This document shows, piece by piece, positions 26,857 to 35,637 of a stretch of 64,000 nucleotides of DNA. The first letter of the stretch is position 1, and each line of letters begins with the position of its first letter. The DNA is from Plastoroseomonas hellenica. GTDB taxonomy: Bacteria; Pseudomonadota; Alphaproteobacteria; Acetobacterales; Acetobacteraceae. The stretch is taken from the NCBI RefSeq assembly GCF_018129085.1, contig NZ_JAAGBB010000020.1:62001-126000 (forward strand). The letters are read 5' to 3'. The notes under the pieces are model-generated. The model was not told the DNA's origin, made no database searches, and saw only the letters and a list, made by a program, of their open reading frames with translations. A program made the position numbers and the translations under genes.

Positions 26857-27252
26857 ATGGCCAGAGAGATCATCACCTCCCCTCGCGTGACGCCCATGCG
26901 CTCCGCGGTCAACCACGCGGTCAAGGCGGGTGGCTTCGTCTTCGTCACAGGCGTCACCCCCTTCAAGGGGTCTGAGCGTATGGCCGCCGAGATCGCCAAG
27001 GGCGACCTGGTCGCCCAGATCCACCAGGTGATGCAGAACATGCAAGCGATCCTGGAGGAGGCCGGCAGCTCCCTGGACCGCGCCGTGAAGATGAACGTCG
27101 CGCTGACGGACATGAGCCGCTACGCGGAGTTCGACGCGACCTTCCGCACCTATTTCAAGGAAGGCAATTTCCCGGCGCGGCAGACGACGGAGTCCGCGCG
27201 GCTGGCGCATCCGGATTTCCTGGTCTCCATCGACTGCATCGCCGAAGCATGA
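26857..27252 (+). CDS. RidA/YjgF-family enamine/imine deaminase
   Basis: 131 aa, ATG with GAGAGGAAC upstream. RidA fold: GFVFVTGVTPF (about 27-37), QIHQVMQNMQAILEEAGSSLDRAVKMNVALTDM in the middle (key parts QNMQAILEEAG and VKMNV), and PARQTTESARL carrying the arginine that is structurally placed where RidA binds the substrate carboxylate. The family hydrolyses reactive enamines or imines released by PLP enzymes and oxidases. The protein has no signal peptide, so it is cytoplasmic, unlike the exported relative at 59232-59720. Confidence 0.85.
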   Translation: MAREIITSPRVTPMRSAVNHAVKAGGFVFVTGVTPFKGSERMAAEIAKGDLVAQIHQVMQNMQAILEEAGSSLDRAVKMNVALTDMSRYAEFDATFRTYFKEGNFPARQTTESARLAHPDFLVSIDCIAEA

Positions 27253-27301
27253 CCGGCGGCCTGCCGGAAGGCTGTGGTACACCGCCGATGGTGAACCCGC
27301 C

Positions 27302-28012
27302 TCAGACGCCCAGATAGGCCCGCTTCACATGCGGGTCGCGCAGCAGCTCTGGCCCTGGGCCGCTCATCGCCACGCGGCCATTCTCCAGCACGTAGCCGCG
27401 GGTCGCGATCTGCAGCGTATGGACGATGTTCTGCTCGACGATCAGCACTGTGGTGCCGGAGGCGACCACGGTGTCGATGATCTGGAAGACCTGCTTGACG
27501 ATCAGCGGCGCCAGGCCGAGCGAAGGCTCGTCGAACATCAGCAGGCGCGGGTTCGCCATCATCCCCCGCGCGATCGCGACCATCTGCTGCTCGCCGCCGG
27601 AGAGCGACCCCGCGAGCTGCGTCATGCGTTCGCGCACGCGGGGGAAGAGGGTCAGAACCTCCTCCAGCCGCTCCGGGATGCGGGCGCGGGCGGCGGGCTT
27701 GAAGCCGCCAAGCATCAGATTCTCCCGCACCGTCATGAAGGGAAAGAGCTGCCGCCCCTCGGGGATCATGGTGATGCCGAGGTCGACGATCTCGGGCGGG
27801 GCTAGCCTGCTGGTATCGCGTCCGTCGACCGTGATGCGCCCGCCCTGCGGCTTGATCAGGCCGCAGATGGCGCGCAGCGTCGTCGTCTTGCCCGCGCCGT
27901 TGCCGCCGACGATGGTGACGACCTCGCCGGCATTCACCTCCAGCGAGACATCCTGCAGCACCGTGACCGGGCCATAGCCCGCGCGCAGGCCCTCAAGCCG
28001 CAACATGGACAT
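27302..28012 (-). CDS. livF: Branched-chain amino-acid-type ABC transporter ATP-binding protein LivF
   Basis: 236 aa. Walker A GGNGAGKTT (about 36-44), signature LSGGEQQMVAIARG, Walker B LLMFDEPSLGLAP, and the LivF ending DPHVKRAYLGV. LivF is one of two cytoplasmic ATPases of the HAAT importers for amino acids, amides, urea or aromatic acids. It overlaps the end of the LivM-LivG fusion gene by 20 bp and is last in the operon LivJ-type receptor, LivH, LivMG, LivF. It is convergent with ridA. Confidence 0.9.
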   Translation of the reverse strand: MSMLRLEGLRAGYGPVTVLQDVSLEVNAGEVVTIVGGNGAGKTTTLRAICGLIKPQGGRITVDGRDTSRLAPPEIVDLGITMIPEGRQLFPFMTVRENLMLGGFKPAARARIPERLEEVLTLFPRVRERMTQLAGSLSGGEQQMVAIARGMMANPRLLMFDEPSLGLAPLIVKQVFQIIDTVVASGTTVLIVEQNIVHTLQIATRGYVLENGRVAMSGPGPELLRDPHVKRAYLGV

Positions 28013-29795
28013 AGTCCTCGCCGAGATAGGCCTCGATCACGGCCGGGTTGCGGGCGATCTCGTCGGGCGTGCCCTCGGCGATCATGCGGCCGGAATTGAT
28101 GACGATGATGCGGTCGGAGATCGCCATGATCGCCGCCATCACATGCTCGATCGCGATCACCGCGACACCGCTGTCGCGCACCGCCTTCACCAGCTCCACC
28201 GCCGCCGTGACATCCGCCGGGTTGAGCCCCGCCATGACCTCGTCCAGCAGCAGGATGCGCGGGCCCATGGCGAGCGCCCTCGCCACCTCCAGCCGCTTGG
28301 CGCCGCCGACCGTCAGGCTCCGCGCCTCCGCCAGCAGCAGCGCGCCGAGGCCGCAGCGGGTCGCCACTTCCTCCGCGATGCGGCGGGCCTCGGTGGCCGA
28401 GCGCGTCTGGTGAAAGGCGCCGAGCATCACATTCTCCAGTACGCTCAAGCCCGCGAAGGGCTGCACGATCTGGAAGGTGCGCGCGACGCCGGCGGCGGCG
28501 AAGGCATGCGGGGCGGAAGGCGTCACCCAGCTCCCGTCCGGCATCATGACGCGGAGTGTGCCAGCGGAGGGTGGCAGGAAGCCCGAGAGCAGGTTGAACA
28601 GCGTCGTCTTGCCGGCGCCGTTCGGGCCGATGACGCCGAGCACCTCGCCCTCGCGCAAGGTCAGGGAGACGTCGTTGGTCGCGATCAGGCCGCCGAAGCG
28701 CCGCGTCAGGCCCTGGGCCTCCAGGATCACCGGGCCGATGGGCGGGCGGGCGATCGCGTCTCCGGTGACAGGCGCCGCGATGCGGGTCGGGTCCACCGCG
28801 CGCGCGGCGCCGAAGCGCCGGCGCAGCCAGGGGCCGATGGAGCCGACCAGCCCATGCGGCATGGTCAGCACCACCGCGACCAGCACCACGCCATAGACCA
28901 GGCCATGCAACCCGTTCGCGCCGGCGCCGAGCCAGCCGCGCGCGGCTTCCGCGATCGGCACCACCAGAAGCGTGCCCCAGATCGGGCCACTGACCGTGCC
29001 GAGGCCGCCGATGAGCGCGAACATCGCGACCTGGATGGCGGTCGGCAGGCTGAACATCGTCTCCGGGTCGATGAAGTTCAGGTAGATGCCATGGAAGCTG
29101 CCGACCAGCGAGGTGAGCCCGGCCGAGATCGCGAAGGCCGAGAGCTTCACCGCTGTCGTGTTGATGCCGACCGCGCGCGCCGCATCCTCCCGCTCGCGCA
29201 CCGCGACCAGCGAGAAGCCGAGGCGGGAGCGCCGCACCAGCCAGGATGCGATCAGCGCCAGCACCAGCAGCCCGAAGGCGATGACCAGGTAATTCTCCTT
29301 CTCGCGGAACAGCATCCAGGACCAGCCGATGCGCAGCTCGGTGCCGACGAACATCGGCACCGGCAGCCCGGCGCTGCCGCCGGTCCAGTCCTTGAAGTGG
29401 ATGGCCAGCAGCCGGATCACCTCGAGGAAGGCGATGGTGGAGAGCGTGAAGAAGGGGCCGCGCAGCCTGAGGCAAGGCCAGGCGATCAGCACCGCGACGA
29501 CGACGGAGACCGCGGCGCCGGCGAACATGCCGATCCAGGGGATGAGCCCGAAATGCTGGTTCATCAGCGCAGCCGCATAGCCGCCGATGCCGTAGAAGAT
29601 CGTCTGCCCGAGCGAGAGCTGGCCCGCGAAGCCGCCCAGGATGTTCCAGGCGCAGGCCATGGCCGCGAAGACGAAGATGGTGACGAAGATATGCTGCCAG
29701 AAGCCGGCGGCTTCGGCGTCATAGGCCGGGATCACCCAGAAGGGCACCGCAAACAGCGCGAAGAGCCCGGCGATGGCGGCGGCGGCGCGCATCAT
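27993..29795 (-). CDS. Fused LivM permease-LivG ATPase of a branched-chain amino-acid-type ABC importer
   Basis: 600 aa. Residues 1-325 are a LivM permease: about ten hydrophobic helices, GGFAGQLSLGQTIFYGIGGY (54-73), and the VREREDAARAVGIN loop (199-212). After a linker (about 325-355) comes a LivG ATPase: Walker A GPNGAGKTT (390-398), signature variant LTVGGAK (494-500), Walker B ILLLDEVMAGL (514-524) and IEHVM H-loop. LivM and LivG are usually separate; fusions exist in some Proteobacteria. There is no stop or weak join between the parts, so the fusion looks real. The start overlaps livH (ATGATGA). Confidence 0.9.
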   Translation of the reverse strand: MMRAAAAIAGLFALFAVPFWVIPAYDAEAAGFWQHIFVTIFVFAAMACAWNILGGFAGQLSLGQTIFYGIGGYAAALMNQHFGLIPWIGMFAGAAVSVVVAVLIAWPCLRLRGPFFTLSTIAFLEVIRLLAIHFKDWTGGSAGLPVPMFVGTELRIGWSWMLFREKENYLVIAFGLLVLALIASWLVRRSRLGFSLVAVREREDAARAVGINTTAVKLSAFAISAGLTSLVGSFHGIYLNFIDPETMFSLPTAIQVAMFALIGGLGTVSGPIWGTLLVVPIAEAARGWLGAGANGLHGLVYGVVLVAVVLTMPHGLVGSIGPWLRRRFGAARAVDPTRIAAPVTGDAIARPPIGPVILEAQGLTRRFGGLIATNDVSLTLREGEVLGVIGPNGAGKTTLFNLLSGFLPPSAGTLRVMMPDGSWVTPSAPHAFAAAGVARTFQIVQPFAGLSVLENVMLGAFHQTRSATEARRIAEEVATRCGLGALLLAEARSLTVGGAKRLEVARALAMGPRILLLDEVMAGLNPADVTAAVELVKAVRDSGVAVIAIEHVMAAIMAISDRIIVINSGRMIAEGTPDEIARNPAVIEAYLGEDYVHVAA

Positions 29796-30664
29796 TCGGC
29801 CCCCCGCACGCCGAACAGCCCGGCCGGGCGCACGATCAGGATGCCGAGGAAGATGAGGAAGTACACCACCTCCTTCAGGTCGGGCGCCACGTAGTAGCCG
29901 GCCAGGCTCTCGACCAGGCCGATGATCAGCGCGCCGATGACTGCACCCTCCAGGCTGCCCATGCCGCCCAGCACCACCACGACGAAGGCGGTCAGCACGA
30001 AGAAGCTGCCGACCGTCGGGAAGGCGGGGTAGAGCGGTGCCAGCACCGCGGCGGCGAGGCCGACGCAGCCGGCGCCGATGCCGAAGGTGATCGCGTAGAT
30101 GCGGTTCACGTCGATGCCCATCAGCGGCGCCGCATAGCGGTTCTGCGCGACGGCGCGGATGGCGCGGCCGAGATGGGTGCGGCGCAGGAACAGGATCAGC
30201 CCCGTCGTCGCGATGCCGGAGACCGCGAAGGCGACCAGGTTGCCGCGGCTGACCGAGGCCAGCCCGAACAGGTCCGTCGCCTGCCGCGCCCAGGGCACGT
30301 CGACGCTGCGGAGATCCGCCGAGAAAATCATCAGCGCGCCGTTCGCGAGTGCGGTCCCGATGCCGACGGTGGCGAAGATCTGGATATGCGGGTCGGCGTT
30401 CATCAGCGGCTGGATGATCGCCCGCTGCATCAGCGCGCCCAGGAAGAAGAAGGCGATGGCGAGCGGAACCGCCGCCAGATAGGGGTGGATGCCGAGCTTG
30501 GCGGAGAGCAGCCAGGTGGCATAGAGCCCGACCATCAACAGCTCGCCATGCGCGAAGTTCACCACGCGCACGATGCCGAAGATGAGGGTGAGCCCGATGC
30601 TGATCAGCGCGAAGACGCCGCCGAGCAGCACGCCATTGGCAATGAGCTGGATCAGGATGTCCAT
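29792..30664 (-). CDS. livH: Branched-chain amino-acid-type ABC transporter permease LivH
   Basis: 290 aa. Integral membrane protein with about eight helices. Typical LivH features: LIFGIVRVVNFAHGELLMVGLY near the N-terminus (about 28-49), RRTHLGRAIRAVAQNRYAAPLMGI in the middle, and GGMGSLEGAVIGALIIG before the last helices. It pairs with the LivM half of the fusion protein to form the pore. It lies 42 bp downstream of the receptor gene and overlaps the fusion gene by 4 bp. Confidence 0.9.
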   Translation of the reverse strand: MDILIQLIANGVLLGGVFALISIGLTLIFGIVRVVNFAHGELLMVGLYATWLLSAKLGIHPYLAAVPLAIAFFFLGALMQRAIIQPLMNADPHIQIFATVGIGTALANGALMIFSADLRSVDVPWARQATDLFGLASVSRGNLVAFAVSGIATTGLILFLRRTHLGRAIRAVAQNRYAAPLMGIDVNRIYAITFGIGAGCVGLAAAVLAPLYPAFPTVGSFFVLTAFVVVVLGGMGSLEGAVIGALIIGLVESLAGYYVAPDLKEVVYFLIFLGILIVRPAGLFGVRGAE

Positions 30665-30706
30665 GGATCGGACGGGACGGCGGGGGCGCGACGCGCCCCC
30701 TGTCCT

Positions 30707-31990
30707 TCAGGCCCCGAGCTGGGTGCGCAGCGTGCCGACGGCCGCCTGCTGCGGGAACACCGTCATCTGCTTGCCGCCCTGCCATTGCAGCAGGAAGGGG
30801 CGGACCCGGGTGTTCTGGCCGCGCTCGTCGAAGCGCACGCCCCAGCCGGTGGGCGTGGTGCCCTCGGCGATGTCGGTCGCCAGCACCGCGGTGCGGATGC
30901 GGTCCTTGTCGGTCGATCCCGCGCGCTGCACCGCATCGAAATAGACCCGGCCGCCGAAGTAATTGGCCAGGCTGTGGCCGGATCGTGGGTCGGAGCCGTA
31001 TTTGCGCTGGTAGAGCTCGACGAACTGCTTCACGCCGGGGGCATAGGCCTCATTCACCTCGAATTGGGTGAAGTCGACATTCATCACGCCCTCGAAGGCG
31101 GGCCCCACCGCGCGGGCGGTGTCGGTCAGGCTGTAGCCGGCGCCGGCGCCGATCACCATGCGCGGCTTCCAGTTCGCTTCCTGCATGCCGCGGAAGAACA
31201 GCACGATGTCGTTCTGGTAGCCGGTATGCAGCACCACATCGGCATTGGCGCTGCGCAGCCGCTGGATGACCGAGGACAGGTCGACCGAGCGCGCCGAATA
31301 GGCCAGCTTCTCGACCTGCTGCAGCCCCCGCTGCCGGATCTGCGACTCCTGAAAGCCGGAGACGGTCTGCCCGTAGAGCGCATCCTCATGCAGGATCGCG
31401 ATGCGGAGCGTTTTCGGATCGAGGTTGAGGGCCGGTGCCAGCGCATCGGTCACAGCGCCGATGATCGCGACCGCGAAGTCGGAGCTGCGCGGGCAGGTGC
31501 GGAAGGTGTAGCGAAAGCCGCGCTCCGTGATCGGGTCGCTGATCGCGCCCATCTCGAAATAGGGAATGCCCTGCAGCTCCGTCACCTGGGTCGCGGCGAA
31601 GGCGAGGGGGGAGGCGTAGGTGCCGAAGACCGCGGCCACCCGCTCCACGCTCATCAGCCGGCGGACCTCGCCGATCGCCTGGTTCTGGTCGACCGCGTCG
31701 CCCTTCATCAGCCGCACCTGGCGGCCGAGCACGCCGCCGGCGGCATTGCGCTCGTCGGTCGCAATCTCGAGGCCGCGGAAGCTCTCGTCGCCCAGCAGTG
31801 CGATCGGGCCGGAAAAGGGATAGAGCGCGCCGAATCGAAGCTCATTGCCCTGGGCGCGCAGCACGCCCGGGGCGGCGACTGCGGTTGCGGCGAGCCCTGC
31901 GAGCAGCGGGCGGCGGCGGATGAGTGTCCGATGACCGGAGGGCTGAATGGCCCGAAGGTCTGAATCGGACGCTCCACTGATAAGGGTCAT
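30707..31990 (-). CDS. LivJ/LivK-type ABC transporter substrate-binding protein
   Basis: 427 aa from ATG 31990 with GGAGGAC upstream. An N-terminal polar leader precedes a signal core (RRRPLLAGLAATAVAAPGVLRAQ, about residues 25-47), with twin arginines suggesting Tat export. The mature protein starts LRFGALYPFSGPIALLGDESFRGLE, the peripla_BP_6 pattern; AAVFGTYASPLAFAATQV is the first-lobe ligand loop. Members bind branched-chain amino acids, amides or aromatic acids, and the ligand is not predictable here. First gene of the liv operon. Confidence 0.88.
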   Translation of the reverse strand: MTLISGASDSDLRAIQPSGHRTLIRRRPLLAGLAATAVAAPGVLRAQGNELRFGALYPFSGPIALLGDESFRGLEIATDERNAAGGVLGRQVRLMKGDAVDQNQAIGEVRRLMSVERVAAVFGTYASPLAFAATQVTELQGIPYFEMGAISDPITERGFRYTFRTCPRSSDFAVAIIGAVTDALAPALNLDPKTLRIAILHEDALYGQTVSGFQESQIRQRGLQQVEKLAYSARSVDLSSVIQRLRSANADVVLHTGYQNDIVLFFRGMQEANWKPRMVIGAGAGYSLTDTARAVGPAFEGVMNVDFTQFEVNEAYAPGVKQFVELYQRKYGSDPRSGHSLANYFGGRVYFDAVQRAGSTDKDRIRTAVLATDIAEGTTPTGWGVRFDERGQNTRVRPFLLQWQGGKQMTVFPQQAAVGTLRTQLGA

Positions 31991-32105
31991 GGCTGTCCTC
32001 CCCGGGAAGGGACCTCCCGATTTGGTGCGATGGTCTCCGGAATGGTGATGTCGCGCAACCCCGCTTGACGGGCCGGCCTCGGGGGGGAACCTTCGCGCGG
32101 ATTTT

Positions 32106-32231
32106 CGAGTCCGTCTGAGAATGGTGCGGCGGAGGGCTGGCGAGGGATTTTTCGTTCCTGTCGTGTCGGGCGACGCAGCCGATGCTGGTTGCATCGGCGA
32201 GGAGGCCGGCGCGGCAGGGGCGGAAAAGACC
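32106..32231 (-). repeat. Dispersed structured repeat, copy A
   Basis: Read on the minus strand this matches the elements at 38039-38121 and 51113-51212: hairpin CGATGC-AACCA-GCATCG, then TGCGTC...GAC, then AGGAACGAAAAATCCCT and CGCCAGCCCTCCGCCGC. It lies in the divergent gap between the liv receptor and the quinone oxidoreductase gene. Function unknown; see findings. Confidence 0.75.
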
Positions 32232-32289
32232 CGCCGGACCGACCCGCATCCATTCTCAGGCGGACTCTCAAGACAGAGAGGATGTATCC

Positions 32290-33297
32290 ATGGTCGCGCT
32301 GCCGCAGGAGATGAGTTTCATCGACCATGGGACCGGCGGCGCGCCGGAGATCATGGTGGCGAAGCGCGGCCCGCTGCCGGCGCCAGCGCCGGACGAGCTG
32401 CTGATCCGGGTGCTGGCGACCGGCGTGAACCGCCCCGATATCCAGCAGCGCCTGGGCAACTACCCGCCGCCGCCCGGCGCCAGCCCCGTCATGGGCCTGG
32501 AATGCGCCGGCGAGGTGGTGGCGGTGGGCGCCGCCGTCACCCGCTACAAGCCGGGCGACCGCGTCTGCGCGCTGACCAACGGCGGCGCCTATGCCGAATA
32601 TTGCGTGGCGCCGGAGACCCAGGCGCTGCTGTGGCCGAAGGGCTATGACGCGCTCCGCGCCGCTGCGCTGCCGGAGACCTATTTCACCGTCTGGGCCAAC
32701 CTCTTCGGCCATGGCCGCCTCGCCAAGGGTGAGACGGTGCTGGTGCATGGCGGCACCTCCGGCATCGGCGTCACCGCGATCAAGCTCGCGAAGGAATTCG
32801 GCGCCCGGGTCTTCGCGACCGCCGGCAGCGCGGAGAAGGTCGCGGCCTGCCTGAAGTTCGGCGCCGATGCGGCGATCGACTACAAGGCCGAGGATTTCCA
32901 GGATGCCGTAAAGCGCCTGACCGAAGGCAAGGGCGTCGACGTCATCCTCGACATGGTCGGCGCCGACTATTTCCAGCGCAACCTGCGCAGCCTGGCGCTC
33001 GACGGGCGACTGGTCTTCATCGCCTTCCTCGGCGGGTTCGAAGCGGCGAAGGCCGATCTCCGTCCGATCATGATCAAGCGCCTGACCGTCACCGGCAGCA
33101 CCATGCGCCCGCGCACCACGGCGCAGAAGGCGGCGCTGGCCAAGGACCTGGCCGAGAAGGTCTGGCCGGCGCTGGAGGCCGGGCGCTGCGGGCCGGAGAT
33201 TTTCGCGACCTTCCCCCTGAGCGGCATCGTCGAGGCGCATCGGCTGATGGAAAGCAGCCAGCATATCGGCAAGATCATGCTCCAGGTCGCGGAGTAG
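32290..33297 (+). CDS. NAD(P)H quinone oxidoreductase, PIG3 family
   Basis: 335 aa from ATG 32290. Zinc-free medium-chain dehydrogenase: GroES-like half with ATGVNRPDIQQRLGNYPPPPG (key parts GVNRPD and YPPPPG) and MGLECAGEVV, then the Rossmann half with VLVHGGTSGIGVTAIKLAKE (AxxGxxG-like turn GGTSGIG). The YPPPPGASP pattern is the PIG3/TIGR02824 hallmark. It reduces quinones with NAD(P)H in the cytoplasm. An SDR gene follows after 21 bp, so they are probably co-transcribed; the repeat copy A sits in the leader. Confidence 0.87.
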   Translation: MVALPQEMSFIDHGTGGAPEIMVAKRGPLPAPAPDELLIRVLATGVNRPDIQQRLGNYPPPPGASPVMGLECAGEVVAVGAAVTRYKPGDRVCALTNGGAYAEYCVAPETQALLWPKGYDALRAAALPETYFTVWANLFGHGRLAKGETVLVHGGTSGIGVTAIKLAKEFGARVFATAGSAEKVAACLKFGADAAIDYKAEDFQDAVKRLTEGKGVDVILDMVGADYFQRNLRSLALDGRLVFIAFLGGFEAAKADLRPIMIKRLTVTGSTMRPRTTAQKAALAKDLAEKVWPALEAGRCGPEIFATFPLSGIVEAHRLMESSQHIGKIMLQVAE

Positions 33298-33318
33298 CCC
33301 GATGGAGGAGCCGCAGAC

Positions 33319-34089
33319 ATGGACGTAGCGATGAGCGAGCCCCAAACCCACGCCGGTCGCGTCGCCATCGTCACCGGCGCGGGCCGGGGCATCGGCGCCG
33401 CCATCGCGGGCACGCTGGCCGCGCGCGGCGCCTGGGTGGCGGTGCTCGATGTCGACCGCGACCTGGCGAAGCGGACCGCAAAGGCATTCGGCGGCTTCCC
33501 CCTGGAATGCGACGTCGCGAACCGCGACCAGGTCGCGGCCGCCTGCGAGGCGGCGGAGAAGGAGCTCGGCCCCGCCGACATCCTGGTGAACAATGCCGGG
33601 ATCAGCCCCAAGACCAATGGCAGGGCACTCGGCGTGCATGAGATGCCCTTCGAGGAATGGGACCAGGTCGTCGCGGTCAACCTGACCGGCGCCTTCGCGA
33701 TGATCCGGGCGCTGGCGCCCGGGATGATCGCGCGCAAGGCCGGGCGCATCGTCAACCAGGCCTCGGTTGCCGGGAAGACCTACACCCCGATCGTCGCCTG
33801 CCACTACACCGCGACCAAGGCGGCGCTGATCGGCTTGACGAAACACCTGGCCGGCGAGCTCGGGCCGCATGGCATCACGGTCAATGCGCTCTGCCCCGGG
33901 CGCATCGCGACCGACCTCGCGAAGACCGTCGATCCCCGGCTGAACGAGCAGGTGCTGACCGTCACGCCGATGGGCCGCTTCGGCACGGCCGAGGACGTGG
34001 CGCGCACCGCCTGCTATCTGACGGGACCGGATGCGGAATTCGTCACCGGCCAGGCGGTCGATGTCGCCGGCGGCTGGATGATGACGTAA
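33319..34089 (+). CDS. SDR-family oxidoreductase (FabG-like)
   Basis: 256 aa. Classical SDR: TGAGRGIGAAIA (about 19-30) binds NAD(P), VNNAG follows near residue 94, the catalytic Ser lies in NQASVAG, and YTATK is the YxxxK pair near residue 160. PGRIATDLA and GQAVDVAGGWMMT close the fold. The substrate is unknown; such enzymes reduce 3-oxoacyl groups or oxidise sugars and alcohols. It follows the quinone oxidoreductase gene closely. Confidence 0.87.
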   Translation: MDVAMSEPQTHAGRVAIVTGAGRGIGAAIAGTLAARGAWVAVLDVDRDLAKRTAKAFGGFPLECDVANRDQVAAACEAAEKELGPADILVNNAGISPKTNGRALGVHEMPFEEWDQVVAVNLTGAFAMIRALAPGMIARKAGRIVNQASVAGKTYTPIVACHYTATKAALIGLTKHLAGELGPHGITVNALCPGRIATDLAKTVDPRLNEQVLTVTPMGRFGTAEDVARTACYLTGPDAEFVTGQAVDVAGGWMMT

Positions 34090-34299
34090 TTCTGTCCTCA
34101 GGCGCCGGCGCCGGCATCCGCCGGCTTGGCTTTCGCGCTGTCGGGTGTGCTCCGACGGGTTAGGGCGGTCGCGCGCGGGCCGCATTCGCGGCCTCGGTCT
34201 GCATCGGCTGACGCCTTGCAGGCCGGCCTTTCTGGTGGCGGCCTGCGGCCGCGGGGTATTCATGGGGGGTGCTCGGGTGCGGGTTAAGGGGAAGGGTGC

Positions 34300-35637
34300 A
34301 TGAACCTCCATTCCAAGCTGGCGGCGCGTGCCGCCGAGGGGCGGCCGATCCGGGTGGCGCATATCGGGGCGGGCAAGTTCGGCTCGATGTTCCTGCACCA
34401 GGCACGGATCATGCCGGGCGTGCATGTCATGGGTATCGCCGACCTTTCCATCCCGCGCGCCCAGGCAGCGTTGGATCGGGTGCATTGGCCGGTCTGGGCC
34501 TATGACGCGGCCGATCTCGACATGGCCTTCACCACCGGCCGCACCCACCTCACCGAAGACAGCATGGCGCTGATCGCCGATCCCCGGATCGACGTGGTGG
34601 TGGAGGCGACCGGCAACCCGGCGGCCGGGCTGCGCCACGCGCGCCACGCCATCGCCCATGGCAAGCATGTGGTGATGGTGAATGTGGAGGCCGATGTGCT
34701 GGCCGGCCCGCTGCTGGCGCGGGAAGCCGCGGCGGCCGGGGTCGTCTATTCCATGGCCTACGGTGACCAGCCGGCCCTGGTCTGCGAGCTGGTGGACACG
34801 CTCCGCGCCGCCGGCTTCACCATCATCGCCGCCGGCAAGGGCACGAAGTACCTGCCGCATTTCCACGCCAGCACGCCGGAGACGGTCTGGGGCTTCTACG
34901 GCCTGACACCGGAACAGGCACGCGAGGGCGGCATGAACCCGCAGATGTTCAACTCCTTCCTCGACGGCACCAAGTCAGGGATCGAGATGGCTGCGATCGC
35001 GAACGCCACCGGCCTCGACGTGCCGCAGGACGGGCTCGGCTTCCCCGCCGCCGGCACCGCCGAGCTGCCCTTCGCGCTGCGCCCCCACAATGAAGGCGGC
35101 GTGCTGCCGAAGAAGGGCATGGTGGAGGTCGTCTCCTCCGTCCGCCGCGACGGCGCCGAGATCCCGGACAATCTCCGCTGGGGCGTCTATGCGGTATTCG
35201 AGGGCGAGACCGACTACGCGCGGCGCTGCTTCGCCGAATACGGCGTCGCGACCGACGACAGCGGGCGGTACGCGGCGCTCTGGCGGCCCTACCACTTCAT
35301 CGGCTTGGAACTCGGCGTCTCCGTCGCCTCCGCAGCACTGCGGCAGGAAGCGACCGGCAGCTCGACCGCCTGGCGCGGCGACGTGGTCGCGGTGACCAAG
35401 CGGGCGATCCGGAAGGGTGAGGTGCTGGACGGGGAGGGCGGCGCGCTGGTCTGGGGCAAATGCGTGCCGGCGGCGCGGTCCGCCTCGCTGCAGGCGCTGC
35501 CGATCGGCCTCGCGCATGGCGTCGCGCTGGCGCGCGACGTGCCGGAAGGCGTGATCCTGACCGAGAGCGACCTCGGCGCGCTGCCCGATAACGAGGCCTG
35601 GCGCATCCGCGGCGCCATGGCCTCGGCCTTCGGTTGA
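34300..35637 (+). CDS. NAD(P)-dependent oxidoreductase with C-terminal SAF domain
   Basis: 445 aa, ATG with AAGGGGAAGG upstream. The N-terminal Rossmann fold opens with VAHIGAGKFGSMFLHQAR (GxGxxG-like, about 19-36), followed by EATGNPAAG near residue 104, like homoserine dehydrogenase or Gfo/Idh proteins. The middle has GKGTKYLPHFHASTPETVWG. The C-terminal SAF-like part (about 365-440) has VAVTKRAIRKGEVLDGEGG and ARDVPEGVILTESDL. Similar proteins are annotated 'NAD(P)H-dependent oxidoreductase, SAF domain' and have been linked to sugar-acid or apiose-type metabolism; the reaction here is unknown. The stop overlaps the next start. Confidence 0.8.
   Translation: MNLHSKLAARAAEGRPIRVAHIGAGKFGSMFLHQARIMPGVHVMGIADLSIPRAQAALDRVHWPVWAYDAADLDMAFTTGRTHLTEDSMALIADPRIDVVVEATGNPAAGLRHARHAIAHGKHVVMVNVEADVLAGPLLAREAAAAGVVYSMAYGDQPALVCELVDTLRAAGFTIIAAGKGTKYLPHFHASTPETVWGFYGLTPEQAREGGMNPQMFNSFLDGTKSGIEMAAIANATGLDVPQDGLGFPAAGTAELPFALRPHNEGGVLPKKGMVEVVSSVRRDGAEIPDNLRWGVYAVFEGETDYARRCFAEYGVATDDSGRYAALWRPYHFIGLELGVSVASAALRQEATGSSTAWRGDVVAVTKRAIRKGEVLDGEGGALVWGKCVPAARSASLQALPIGLAHGVALARDVPEGVILTESDLGALPDNEAWRIRGAMASAFG

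Noticed and set aside
27934-29475. Another open frame of about 510 codons on the minus strand
   Set aside because: It overlaps the LivM-LivG gene in another frame and translates to Arg/His/Pro-rich sequence with no family resemblance.
29796-30785. Upstream extension of the LivMG frame to 930 residues
   Set aside because: The added part runs under livH in another frame; the ATG at 29795 with stop overlap is the natural start.
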